This document shows, piece after piece, positions 30,082 through 41,091 of a stretch of DNA of 64,000 nucleotides. The stretch's first letter is position 1. Each line of letters begins with the position of its first letter. Source of the DNA: Puccinia triticina (Eukaryota; Basidiomycota; Pucciniomycetes; Pucciniales; Pucciniaceae). The stretch lies in NCBI RefSeq assembly GCF_026914185.1, contig NC_070564.1, forward strand, positions 2,232,001-2,296,000. Reading direction: 5' to 3'. Made by a program: the position numbers and the translations under genes. The notes beneath the pieces are model-generated. The model worked only from the letters and a program-made list of their open reading frames with translations, did no database searches and was not told the DNA's origin.

Positions 30082-33000
30082 ATGTCCAACGGTAAACTCC
30101 CTCCCGGTCGTTTTGTTCCTCAAACAGTCACCCGAACTGGACCCATTCCCGGGCTTCAAACCATTGACCGCACCACCCCCAAGAACCCCACCCACAAAAA
30201 CATCCTCGGACCCCAAGTCTTGACAAACGACTTTTTTCAACAAAAAATTGGCCGCGTTCCCTCGAGCAATAATCAAGAGAGTGGCCCTTTGAACATTGGC
30301 GTCGATAAAGGCAAGAGTCCAGCGTTCTCCAACAATGTTCCTGAAGAAACAACATTCCAACCCTGCCTGACGGCTCGAAACATTGGATCTTCGGCCAACA
30401 ACTGGAGACGCACCGAACCGGCACCGCATACATCCATCCAGGACCGTGCTCAGACATCAAGACAAGGCCATCAAGATGAACAATCCCAACCAGTCACTCA
30501 GGCCGACCTCGCCAGTGTTCTCGAAGCAATGAGGCTGCAACGAGAGGATGATCGCGCACGCCACCTGGACTACCTTGCAAGACGTGAAGCCGACAACAAC
30601 CAAGCGCGCCAACGTTCTTATCTTGACAAGGAGTCAAAAATCTCGTTGATCACCGGGAATGCCATCAAGAACTTCACAGAGCAGAGCATACTAAAACCAG
30701 ACGGCTCGAATGTTCAAGAATGGACTGAAGCGCTCGGAGTCTTTGCGTTCCAGCGATTCCAAGACAAATTCTTCTTCACCCCGACGGCGGACAAATTCAT
30801 TGACCCTTATCACGAGCAGATTGCCAGGTCTGTACTGCACTCCTTGGTCCATAGCTCCCTGGCGTACGATCTCCTTGACATGAACAGCTCTGCTGAGGCA
30901 TATGATCACCTTGTCTCCAAATTTCGAATCATTAATCGCGCAAAACAAATCCAGGCCTGGGAGAGCCTCAAAAAGATCAACCTCAGTGACTACAGCAGCT
31001 CTGCCGAAGCCATCACAGCTTTTGATCGCTGCGCACGTACATTTGTTGAACAGGGGATTGACTTCACCTGGGATAATGTTATCAGTCTAATCATGCAGTC
31101 TAATCTCCACAATCACATGCGGAACCCCATTGACCGTAAAGTTGACCTTTTTATGGAGACTCACAACTTTGAGATCCCGGCATCTGGCAATGTACTCAGG
31201 TTTTGGGATGCGGCACAAATTGAACAGAAACTATTGGAAGACAGCGGTGCTGGAGAAACATTGATCTCAAATGTTGAACTAGCTAGCCGATCTACGTCTA
31301 GCGTTTCAGGAGCCGTCTCAGGATCTCAGGATGACTCAGCTAACGTCTCAGTGTTGGCACTAACTAAGTCGCCGTACTGCTACATCTGTAAGCATCCAGA
31401 CCACATGTCTCCGAATTGTCCGCACAGTCGAAAAAACACCAACAACCAGCGCCCAATCTCCTCCCGACCGGAGTCGAACCCATCCTTTCCACCCTGCTCC
31501 GTCACATACAATTTTGACAAGATACCGTACATCAAACCGTTGCAACCAGACGTCAAACCCATGGGATCCTTCAATGGACCACCCAGGAACTTGCGCCCCC
31601 CTCAGACCAAGCCGGCAGGATCTCAACAGAACACCAAGCACATTGAGACCAAACAGTTCAACCCAGAGCTTTTTGCGGAAGAAGATGAAGAAACCAAATT
31701 TGTTTTTGAAAACGAGAACCTCTCTGCTGAGCCAACGGGCCATCGTTTTGACCTCCGCGAAATGACTATTGACCAGGCTGGACAGGAAGTCATTTGGGAT
31801 TCTGGAGCATCTGACAATGTTACAGGTGATAGGTATGCTCTATTTGACTTCGCCCCTCTTGACCGGCCAATCGCAGTCAAAGTAGCGACTGACTCAGGTT
31901 GTGACTTCATCACAGGCACGGGTACCTTGAAATTTGCTGGGATGAGGAAAACAACCATCGTTGTTAAAAACGTCTACTTCTGTGAGCGCGCTAGATCAAC
32001 TTTACTCTCCGTAGCCGCCTTCAAGAAGTCTAATGCCAAGTTTAGAGTCAACGGTAATTTTGACTCTATCAACCTGCTTTCTAGGGACAGCAAGTTTGAA
32101 CCCCGGACCAACACTTGGCCTCTGCCACGACCGATGCGGGCGTACAATTTTTCTCCAACCTCTCTGCCTCAAACTTGTGTTTCTTCTCTTCAAAGTGCAA
32201 TTGAGACCCTTACTGTTTTCAAGTCCCCCAATGCTGTCAAACACAGCCAATTCACTTGGCATGCGGAGGATCTGACAGCAGATGAAAAAACCCTTCTGTT
32301 TTGGCATAGACTCTTTGGTCATGCGAGTCTAAGAAAAATTAGGTGCATGGTGAAGATGCAGTTAGGCTACGGGCTCCCAACGACAATGCCCGCTGGATCT
32401 ATCAAGTTTCCTGTATGTTCCATCTGAAAAGCCACCAGAACATCAGCACTAGGACCGACAAATCGATGTTTAGACTGCCTTTCTGTCGCATGTGTCGATC
32501 TCATGGGACCTTTTGACACACCCACCATGACAGGTGGAAAGTATGCGCTTACCATCCGGGACGTCTTTACATCTTACAGTGAAGTGAAAATCCTCAAGAC
32601 CAAAGCGGAGGCAGCTGAAGCCCTGATGCAAACCATCATCCGTTGGGAAAATCAGAGCAACTCAAAGGTCAAAATTCTTCGATCGGATAACGGAGGTGAA
32701 TTCGACTCGAAAATCCTTGGTAAGTTCTTTGCCAATAAGGGAATTACTGCGGAACGTTCCCTTCCCTACCACCATTTCCAAAACAGTGCGGCTGAAAGAT
32801 ACAACCGCACTGTGTCAGACATGGGACGCAGCATACTCTACAATAGCGAGTTAGGTCAAGAGTTTTGGGGCTATGCATTCATGTGGTCCGCGTGGACTCT
32901 GAACCGAATCCCTAACCGTGTGACCAAAGACAAGACACCTTTTGAATGCTTCTTTGGTGACAAACCTCAACTCGACAGGACTTGGGTTTTTGGTTCTTGT

Positions 33001-34872
33001 GCGTATGTCCTTGTGGCCCCGGAAAAGCGGAAAAAGTTGGACAACAGGGCAATTGAAGGACTGGTTGTCGGTCACCTCGCTGAATCCAAGGGATGGACTT
33101 TCTGGATCCCCAAGACAAAAAAGCTGGTTTCATCTGCGTGGGCAGACTTTGGCAGGAACGCACTACCGGCTCCTGTGACCAACAGAAAATCCAGTGACAC
33201 ACCTCCCCCCGCCAGCAATACGCCCACACCTGAAGTGACCGAGTCCAAACATCTGAAGTTGAACAAATTCACCGAAGAGCTCAGGGTTCAGGCTCAAGAG
33301 GAAGCTGTTGATACTTGCCTTGCCAACTGTGCTGACGACTTGGATTCTGTCCCAATGACTTTTAAGGCCGCGATGAAATCAAAGGACGCCACTCACTGGA
33401 AAGAAGCAATTCACACCGAGCTTGAGAACCTCCGACGCAAGTTGGTATGGACCGTGAAGAAGCTGCCCTCTAACAGACGAAAACCGGGCGCGCAATGGGT
33501 ATTCGCAAGAAAGACCAATGCTGATGGGTCTACCAAGTTCAAAGCTTGTTACGTTGCGAAAGGGTTTAACCAGAAAGAGGGCACGGATTTTGCGCACACG
33601 TTTGCCCCCACAGCAATTTTCACGTCAATGCGCGTACTCCTCACGCTAGCAGCCAGGCACGACTGGCCGATATACAATTTTGACTTTGTGGCAGCTTATC
33701 TCAATGCACCCATCAACAAAGAAGTGTGGGTACAAGCCCCTGAAGGCCTAGAAGTGAACGCCGGAGAAGCCTGTCTACTAGGCCGAGCGCTCTACGGGAC
33801 AAAACAAGCTGCAAGATGCTGGTGGAAGCATCTCAGCGGGACTTTGGCAGAACTTGGCTACACGTCTAGTTACTACGATTCTAGTGTCTACACGCTCAGC
33901 AACAAGAAAGACCGGTCTATCATTTGGGTCCATGTGGATGACGGGATAGTTACCGGTTCCTCCGACAAAGCTCTGAGACAAATAGAGGCGCAACTGAAAG
34001 GTAGCCTGGAGATCAAGTGGGAGGAGGGCCTCACCAGTATGGTAGGGGTAAAGATCAAGCGCACCACGGAAGGTTTTGAATTGACTCAGCCCAACCTGAT
34101 ATCAAAAATACTGCAGGAACGATGGGACGGGACAACTCTTCATACCACTCCCCTCCCTGAGGGCTACTCAGCGAACTCGGACACAAGCGATGAAGGAATC
34201 AACAGCTCCGCTTACTTGTCTACAGTGGGCGGTCTCAGCTATGTAACTGTAGGGACACACCCTGATATTGCCTATAGCGTCAACTACCTAGCACGGTTCT
34301 CTGTGAATCCCTCCGCACTGCACTGGAAGGGGCTGAAGCATCTGCTCGGGTACCTCGCAAACTCCAAAGACACACCGCTGAAAATCAACCCGACTAAATC
34401 CGACGTTTCCCCAGTCGAGTGCTACATTGATGCCAACTGGGGAGGGCCAAACTCTCGGTCTTCCTACGGTGTCATCATACATTTATATGGCACGCCAATT
34501 ATGTGGGTGTCCCTTCGTTTTGTGACCGTAGCCAGCTCCACTTGCCAGGCCGAGTACATGGCCCTAGGACATGCTACTCGCCACACACTTTGGATTAGGA
34601 ATCTGCTTTCCAATATAATTGGTGTGGATTTTGTCGTCCGGATTTTTTGCGACAATCAGTCGGCGGTGAAGATAGGATGTGAAGACTCGTCAAACAAAAG
34701 GACTCATCATATTGAACGCGACTTTTATGTAACAAACCAGGCAATTTTTGAAAAGAAGACCAATCTTCAATGGATCCCGGGCAAAGATCAAATTGCCGAC
34801 GTCCTTACGAAATCTTTAGGCCGACTGGCACATAGCAAATGTGGGATGGCGGTTCAAGGGTTTTCATCTTAA
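30082..34872 (+). pseudogene. Copia B Gag-Pol polyprotein, one in-frame TGA
   Basis: About 1,597 codons from ATG 30082 (MSNGKLPPGRF) to TAA 34870-34872. The order is Gag with UBN2-like region, CCHC knuckle CYICKHPDHMSPNC, protease DSGASDNVTG, pre-integrase FWHRLFGHAS, integrase with LMGPFDT, SDNGGEF and AAERYNRT, reverse transcriptase with YVAKGFNQKEG and WVHVDDG, then RNase H with YIDANWGG, AEYMAL, FCDNQSAV and DVLTKSL. The frame also stays open upstream of the ATG to 29959, but the ATG begins the Gag-like part. The sole lesion is TGA at 32425-32427 right after CSI in the zinc-binding integrase N-terminus. Gag and Pol are fused, with no stop between them. Confidence 0.93.
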
Positions 34873-34981
34873 CAATCTGATTTATTACTTGTTTTTCTTT
34901 GTGACTACATATTTTTTCTTTTCTCCCTTCTATTTTTTTTTTCTTTCTCTTTTCTCTCTTTTCCGCTGTTTGCCAGGTTCT

Positions 34982-34995
34982 GGTTGAGGCGGGGA
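34982..34995 (+). other. Polypurine tract of copia B
   Basis: GGTTGAGGCGGGGA lies directly before the 3' LTR. The stretch 34890-34970 is T-rich. Confidence 0.65.
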
Positions 34996-35119
34996 TGTTG
35001 TGACACAGTGGTAGTTCTCGACTGCGCCACCTGTCACAGGTTATGTAGCTACAGTACATAGTCTGATTTCCTCTCTATGATCGTAAAATCATACATTATT
35101 GCGAGCTCCACTCCCAACA
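34996..35119 (+). repeat. 3' LTR of copia B
   Basis: 124 bp, differs from the 5' LTR at two bases seen. Confidence 0.93.
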
Positions 35120-35124
35120 AAAAG

Positions 35125-36660
35125 AACTCCACAAGTGGGGTTTGAGCCCACCCATTGAGCTCTCTGACAGCTGCATTGATAAAGGGCTGTCCACATTGGG
35201 GTAAATATACAATCACACCACAGGAAGACACATGTTGCTCCTGCGTGCAGCATCACCTAATTTTGGTGGCCGCAGTAACTGCATGCAGGAACATCACCTG
35301 TTTGCCTGTAGTGATCAATGACTCCCTTTTCATGCAGAATAAATATTTCAAGTCCAAAAAAGAAAAAAATCACGAGTTGTTTTCCTGGGCTCTCAGCTGG
35401 GATGGAGCCTTTAAGTTTTGAGATAGTTGTTGGAAGCCCAAGGTGTTAGTCCCAAGGGCGGCATAGAGGTGGCCAAGGGGTGCATCCAACCTCACAAGGA
35501 CTTGCCACCATCACTGTGTGGTGGTCACAATGGCAGCCCGGCCGGCGCGCCCAGGGTCCGACCGCTGGCCCGCCCCTTGGACGCCGGGCCGTTCTTGCTC
35601 AGGCCTTGGGGCCACTCTGGGGACCGTGGCGCCCAGGGGTGCACGGTGGGGACGCCACATCACCATGGGTCACCTCTATGCCATGGTGGCACAAATCGGG
35701 GTCCATGTGGCGTCTTGGGGGGTGAAGAATATGGCTTGTGTGCGTGTCTATTCTGCTGAGCTTCTGCATCCCAAGCTTAACAAAGCATCCCAGTGAGGCA
35801 GCCCCACAGGGTCTCTGTCTCACAGAGAGGCTTACCTGCAAAAACCTGTATCCGGCCTGAGAGCCCAAGGAATATTAGCCTGTATCAGGCTTTTTCGCTT
35901 TTTCCTTGTTTGTAAATAAACCGTAAACCCGCTGAGGCTGCCCCTCTGGACTTAAGAAGTGCTTGGGAGTGCGCTTCTTCAAATGCAATTTAGGCATTGT
36001 AGCTTCTGGTATAAGGCCTGATCCTAGGAATGTGTCTCAAAAAGAGGCCTTTTTCAAACTGCTCTCCAGGCCATGAAACAAGTGCTATCAGCCTGTGACT
36101 GCCGCCAAATGAAAGAGGAGAAGCAGGCCTTACTTTGATTTCCGGGGCGGGACTCAGTTCTTTTGGGAAGTGGAGATTTTGGGGGCACAAAGTTGGCCAC
36201 CTGCAAAAACAAAGAGCTGTACGCGGGGCTCTCATGCCAGGAATAGACAGTGACTGGACCCACAGGGGTAGGTCGCCGAGGTCCAAGCACGCGAATGAGG
36301 GAGCCCGGACTGGGCAAAAGATTTAGAGCCTGATTATGAGGGTTTAGGTTTGAGACTAGGCTTGTGCGCCCATCCCAAGAACCCTCATAACCCAGCACCA
36401 GACTCCTCTTGCCCCATACCACTACTCATCTCGCACCATCCTCATCAGTTCTCCATGGCCTATTGCTGACAGATCTTTTTTTGAGCCTCCCACCCACCCA
36501 AATTGCTGTGGGGCACATCACAGAGTGTAGAAGGGTGTAGCCCAAACCCCTTTTCCACACCTTCCAACGGCAGCCACTCCCTCTCTGCTTCAGGAGGAGA
36601 GTCGTCAAGACATACTGGCTCTCACCTAGGAGCTCCTACCTTCCAGGTAGGGATACTCCA
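35125..36660. other. Spacer without recognised gene
   Basis: Mixed GC-rich (35500-35680) and ordinary sequence. Open frames overlap on both strands with no domain recognised and no terminal repeats found. Confidence 0.45.
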
Positions 36661-36679
36661 CGGGTATGAAGAAGCTCAG

Positions 36680-36775
36680 CAAGCTCGAGGCTCTTCGCCG
36701 AGACTCAAACACTGGCCCCGGTGAAAACCTACTGACAGGTAGGGACCACCGGAGCCTACGGGGAGACCTGTTGGC
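36680..36775 (-). repeat. SINE-like dispersed repeat, copy 1
   Basis: On the minus strand it has GTAGGTTTTCACC, then GGCCAGTGTTTGAGTCTCGG, then CGAAGAGCCTC, matching 50628-50715 on the plus strand. GTTTGAGTC is one base from a Pol III B box. Possibly tRNA-derived; no full structure is seen. Confidence 0.45.
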
Positions 36776-36845
36776 AGCTGCGGCCGCAGCAAGGTTCTCC
36801 TCGGAATGTGTGCAGACAATGGACAATTGGAGACGGCTTGGATCA

Positions 36846-37482
36846 GAGCATCTCCACCGCGGGTTCTAAACTGCGTTGCCAAATCTTTGAGTTCAGCAAG
36901 GCAGCTCTGCACTGCGAGTTGCCATGATTGGCAGCTTGCGGTTGTGAAATGTGTGGTTTTGTGTTGCTGTCGGGGGAGAAGGTGAGAGTATCACATGAGA
37001 GATGTGTGATACTCGCAAGGGTGGCGCGAGGTTGGGGTGCTATCCTGTTTCCAAATTTGCAAACAAGATAGCTCCCGAGAGGCGAGTTGGCAGATTTGAT
37101 GTGTGTTTGGCACCCGCGGTGGCGTTGCTAAAGCGGGTTTGGGGTGCTATATCTGTTATGGATCATATCTCACTATTAGCATATGTACTTAGATTATGCT
37201 TGTATTCTGTGTTTCTGTTTCTCTAAAAGTCTCCTCCCTGTGGTGCCGGTGAACCTTCTTTTCTTCACTCTTTTTGCTCTCTATTCACCGGCATCCCAGG
37301 TAAGCACTGTGATGTTATTTCTTTGACTTCTCTCTAGTATTGTTTTCTTTTCTCTTTTCTATTTCAGATATTGTTGATTGAAATCATATACTCTTTTTGC
37401 TCTCTATTCACCGGCATCCCAGGCCAGAGCGTAAGAATATCTGGTTTAGCAACCCGGTTTAGCACCCGCGGTGGAGATGCTC
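36846..37482. mobile_element. PIF/Harbinger-like MITE (GAGCATCTCCACC ends)
   Basis: Inverted ends GAGCATCTCCACCGCGGGT (left) and reversed at 37482 (GAGCATCTCCACCGCGGGTG), with TCA at 36843-36845 and 37483-37485. A 3-bp duplication suits the PIF/Harbinger group. A further CACCCGCGGTGG copy lies inside (near 37110). ACTCTTTTTGCTCTCTATTC and the following CACCGGCATCCCAGG occur twice (37267-37300, 37389-37422) as a direct repeat. Confidence 0.65.
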
Positions 37483-37485
37483 TCA

Positions 37486-38748
37486 GGGATTCCATGCAAG
37501 TCCCTCCCTGACGGGAGGTCGCACTTCGCGCCGCGCCCGGCAGGCGAGGGAAGTTTGTCTGCATCCTGTCAGATCCAGAAATATCCACCCATATCCGCAG
37601 GTTTCGGAACCTCGGGTTTCAGATATCTGGCTTGATCCGCGGTCCCCCGGATTATCTACCGGATATACCAGCTAAGGGCTGAAGTGTCTCCTGAGTTCGT
37701 TCTACATAAATAAATGAATAAAAGTGATGTTACATGGGAAACAAAACAAGAAGCCCCTGAAGGACTTACATTATTATTCAAATCGCAAATGTAGACTACG
37801 TTCAGCAAGGTTTTACATACAGCAGGCAGTTGCCCTTTGTCTTAGTAAGATTGAATAACTGAGGCCCATACATATCTGGCCAAACTAATCAAGACGGAGA
37901 GTTTGGGTTGGAAAATCGTCTTCCTTTGCGCCTCAGCTGCTGACCCTGCCCTAAAGCCCAGCGAACACCACCGCCGATTCTTGGCTAGACTGAGCCAGGC
38001 CCTTCATCGTACATACACATACGGCAACAGACGGCAACAAAAAAATCGTGATTTGTTGATGGACATTCATCCAAGGAGGCGATGAAAGGGGATGTGTGGT
38101 ACCGCAACAGTCAGGCGACTCTCTCTTTCTCTCTTGGCTAAATAAATATCTATAACCATCGCCAATTTTATCCTTCAGCCCTCCTCCCAAGTCTTGCTCT
38201 GTTCGCTACTCATCGCTTTCATTAGGATTCCTGTACACTCAGAATCAAGTTGTACTGGATTACGCTCTTGCTTATTGACTTGATCAAAGGCCGAAAGCCT
38301 CTCATAGGTGATTGATTGGACATTGCCTCTATATCCCTTCCAGGTGATCATCGATTTTGTCTTGGATCTTTTGCTTGTGTTGCTATCTGTGAAGCTATAT
38401 CGGACTGCTTTTTCACACTACCATGCAGCTCGTCTTCTCCTTTGTTCGTCGAGAGATTCTGATTCTATAGCCGCTCAGTGCTTTTCCGACCAGAGCTTTA
38501 GCTGCTTAGTTGTACGTGGTGTGACCGGCTACATGTAACGCCGACCGATCGTTAAACGATCTCTCCCCCAATTGGCTGTCATTTTCTTGTGGAGATTTGT
38601 CTCTTGGGTCAACATTGAACCTATGTAGGATGTTGCGACTGATTCTTTCTCCCTTCTTGCCCGGGTAGGACTTTCCTTCTCATTTAAGAAACTCGCACAC
38701 AACACCAGACGCCGGGAACCAACGAACATATCCTCTTCTGGAGAAAAA
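37486..38748 (+). promoter_or_regulatory. Upstream region of the casein kinase gene
   Basis: No other gene is recognised. Sequence from 38100 on has CT-rich tracts typical of fungal promoters and 5' leaders. No specific factor site is claimed. Confidence 0.35.
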
Positions 38749-40021
38749 ATGGCATTGACGTTTGGAAACACCAGTAAATATCGTCTCTCCAAGAGAATCG
38801 GAAACGGATCATTTGGTAAGTGAATGTTGAATGAATCTATGTAAACGAGTGTACTGACCAATAATTGTGGACTCTTTCAGGTGAAATCTACCTCGGACAT
38901 AATATCCAGACGGGTGAAGAGGTCGCCATCAAGCTTGAAAGTGTCACCGCTGGGCACCCCGTCCTTCCACAAGAAGCGCATGTCTACAGGCATGTGACCG
39001 GCATGGTCGGTGTCCCGTAAGCGGTCTCTCTTTTTTGTCATGGTAGAATCTGAGGCTGATTATTGAAATTCTTCTGTTAAGCACTTTGAGGTGGTTTGGG
39101 GTCCAACATGGATATAGTGCCTTGGTCTTGGACATGCTCGGACCAAGTCTGGAGGACTTGTTCAACTATTGCAATCGTAGTTTCAGCTTGAAGACTGTTT
39201 TACTTATCGCCGAACAGCTTGTGAGTATTTTCTGCAGTTTCACGTCTTTGAAGTGGCAATGCGTAGATAACTTTTTTTGTTTTTTGTTAATTTGACTTGA
39301 ACGTTGTAAGCTTTGCCGTCTGGAGCAAATCCACTCGCGCGGCTTCCTTCATCGTGATATCAAGCCGGAGAACTTTTTGCTTGGGCTTGGGAGACGCGCG
39401 AATCAATTCTTTATCATCGACTTCGGGCTTTCCAAGAGATATCGGGATGCATCGTCACTGGATCATATCCCCTACGCGGAAAATTTGACGTTGACGGGTA
39501 CGGCGCGTTACGCGTCCATGCGCACTCATCAAGGAATCGAACAATCTCGTCGGGATGATTTAGTGTCTCTGAGCTACATGCTGATCTACTTCATGCGAGG
39601 CAGTTTACCGTGGCAAGGAGTGACGGCCGAGACGAAGGAGAAACGATACAAGAAAATTTTAGGAGTTAAGCAGTCTACGGCGGTCGAAGCTCTCTGCCAC
39701 GGTCTCCCTTCAGAGTTCGAGTTCTTGGTCAGCTACGCCAACTCGCTCAGATTCATGGACAAGCCGGATTATGGCCTCCTACGTGGAATCTTCCGCGATC
39801 TCTTTATCCGACGGAGCTTCACTTACGATCGCAAGTTCGACTGGGACGTTCGAATGCACCACACCGGCCAAGTATCCGTCCCTACGATCGAGCAACTCAA
39901 CTCCAGGAATGGAAAGACACGCGCACTTCCAAAACCTGTCCTCCCACCTATGGTGCACCTAGATTCCATGTCAATCGTAGCTGGCCCTGCCCATGACGTG
40001 TGGGCCAGGGATAGAATGTGA
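38749..40021 (+). CDS. Casein kinase 1 family serine/threonine kinase
   Basis: Exons 38749-38815, 38881-39016, 39082-39220, 39311-40021 give a 350-residue protein. It has the glycine loop IGNGSFGEIYLG, the ATP lysine in EEVAIKLE, the CK1 hallmark [14 protein letters not shown], the catalytic loop [20 protein letters not shown] in the DFG position, and the CK1-type TGTARYAS and [15 protein letters not shown] segments, which replace the usual APE region. The kinase domain takes up nearly the whole chain, with a short tail, as in CK1-alpha or fungal Cki1/Hhp proteins. CK1 enzymes phosphorylate primed acidic sites and act in membrane traffic, DNA repair and division; the exact paralogue cannot be told. 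No C-terminal CC palmitoylation motif is seen. Confidence 0.93.
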
Positions 40022-40535
40022 GCTTGATGTATCGCTTCGATCGTTTTGTCTAGTGCGGACCACCCACTGTGTTGGCTAAGTCCCCTTAGATTGCAAACAG
40101 TTGTATATAAATTTCATATGAAAACAAACGTTTTTTGTTGCTAAACTAGCTTTATGTTTCTATTTATTTACGGTGATAGTTGTGACGTCCGCAGAAGGAT
40201 AATCTGTTTGCACTGGCTGAATTTTAAAATCAGTATATCATGCCGGAAACTTATGTGTGCCGGGGAAAGGAAGTCGTTCAAGAAGTGAAATATTTATCCA
40301 TTTATGTGGAGAGTTGGGCTCCGGAAACACTGATGATGCGGTTATGATGATGGTAATGATGATGATCATGTGCCTCCAGCGAGATGTCTACTCCGCAGCA
40401 GAGAGCCGCAGACGAGAAGACTGAACCAGGTCACAACAAAATCAGTATGCTTCCTTGGATTATACGCAGAAAAGAATAAAGCTTACCGGAGCATCGTAGT
40501 TTTTTTGATATCGAGTGTTACAAGTACGTGTGATA

Positions 40536-40692
40536 ATAGCGGGGTTCAAAGTAGACCCACGCATGCCACTTGCAAGGCAAGGCAAGCCGGCGTTCAACTC
40601 AAATGTTGAACGTCGACTTGCAGTCTCCCCGCAAAACCGGGTTATGCAAAGTGACCTGCATGTACGCGCGGGTCTACTTTGAAACCCCCTAA
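40536..40692. mobile_element. TA-target MITE with TAGGGGG-type ends, 157 bp
   Basis: The left end ATAGCGGGGTTCAAAGTAGA and the reversed right end TTAGGGGGTTTCAAAGTAGA are inverted; TA is duplicated at 40534-40535 and 40693-40694. It shares termini with 21528-22335 and 52627-52854 but has a different interior. Confidence 0.72.
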
Positions 40693-41091
40693 TATTTAGA
40701 TGCCTATCTAGGATTCAAATATTGTCAATCAGGTTTTTCATGGCTATCTGATTTCAATCTGTCTCCCTTGCTGTGGATGTTGGTCAGTATCGTGCTGTTT
40801 AGCTCGGAGGAATTTGTCATCAATGAAAATCATTGCGGCGTTTTCTTTTCAAAACACGACAAGAGTAAGTATGAATCATCTTTACTCCAGTCATGAAGTA
40901 TTTACATAATTGGATGGATTTTGATTCCTGAACAAGCGTTGAAAACTTGAACAAAGTGGGTCTGATTCGGGGCTTGGACTCGGAGACTGACTGTCCGGGG
41001 GAACCCCCGCGGCGAGGCGCGAGCTGCCAAATTTGGGTCGCGGGTGATCCCATTGTGGAGCAGCCACCAGGAAACACCCATTCTTTTCACG

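Larger units (their letters stand above)
29321..35119 (+). mobile_element. Ty1/copia LTR retrotransposon B
   Basis: 124-bp LTRs at 29321-29444 and 34996-35119 (two differences seen), TG...CA ends, target duplication AAAAG at 29316-29320 and 35120-35124. A primer-binding site follows the 5' LTR and a polypurine tract (GGTTGAGGCGGGGA) precedes the 3' LTR. One long gag-pol frame fills the interior, broken only by one TGA. This is the best preserved element in the window. Confidence 0.95.
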
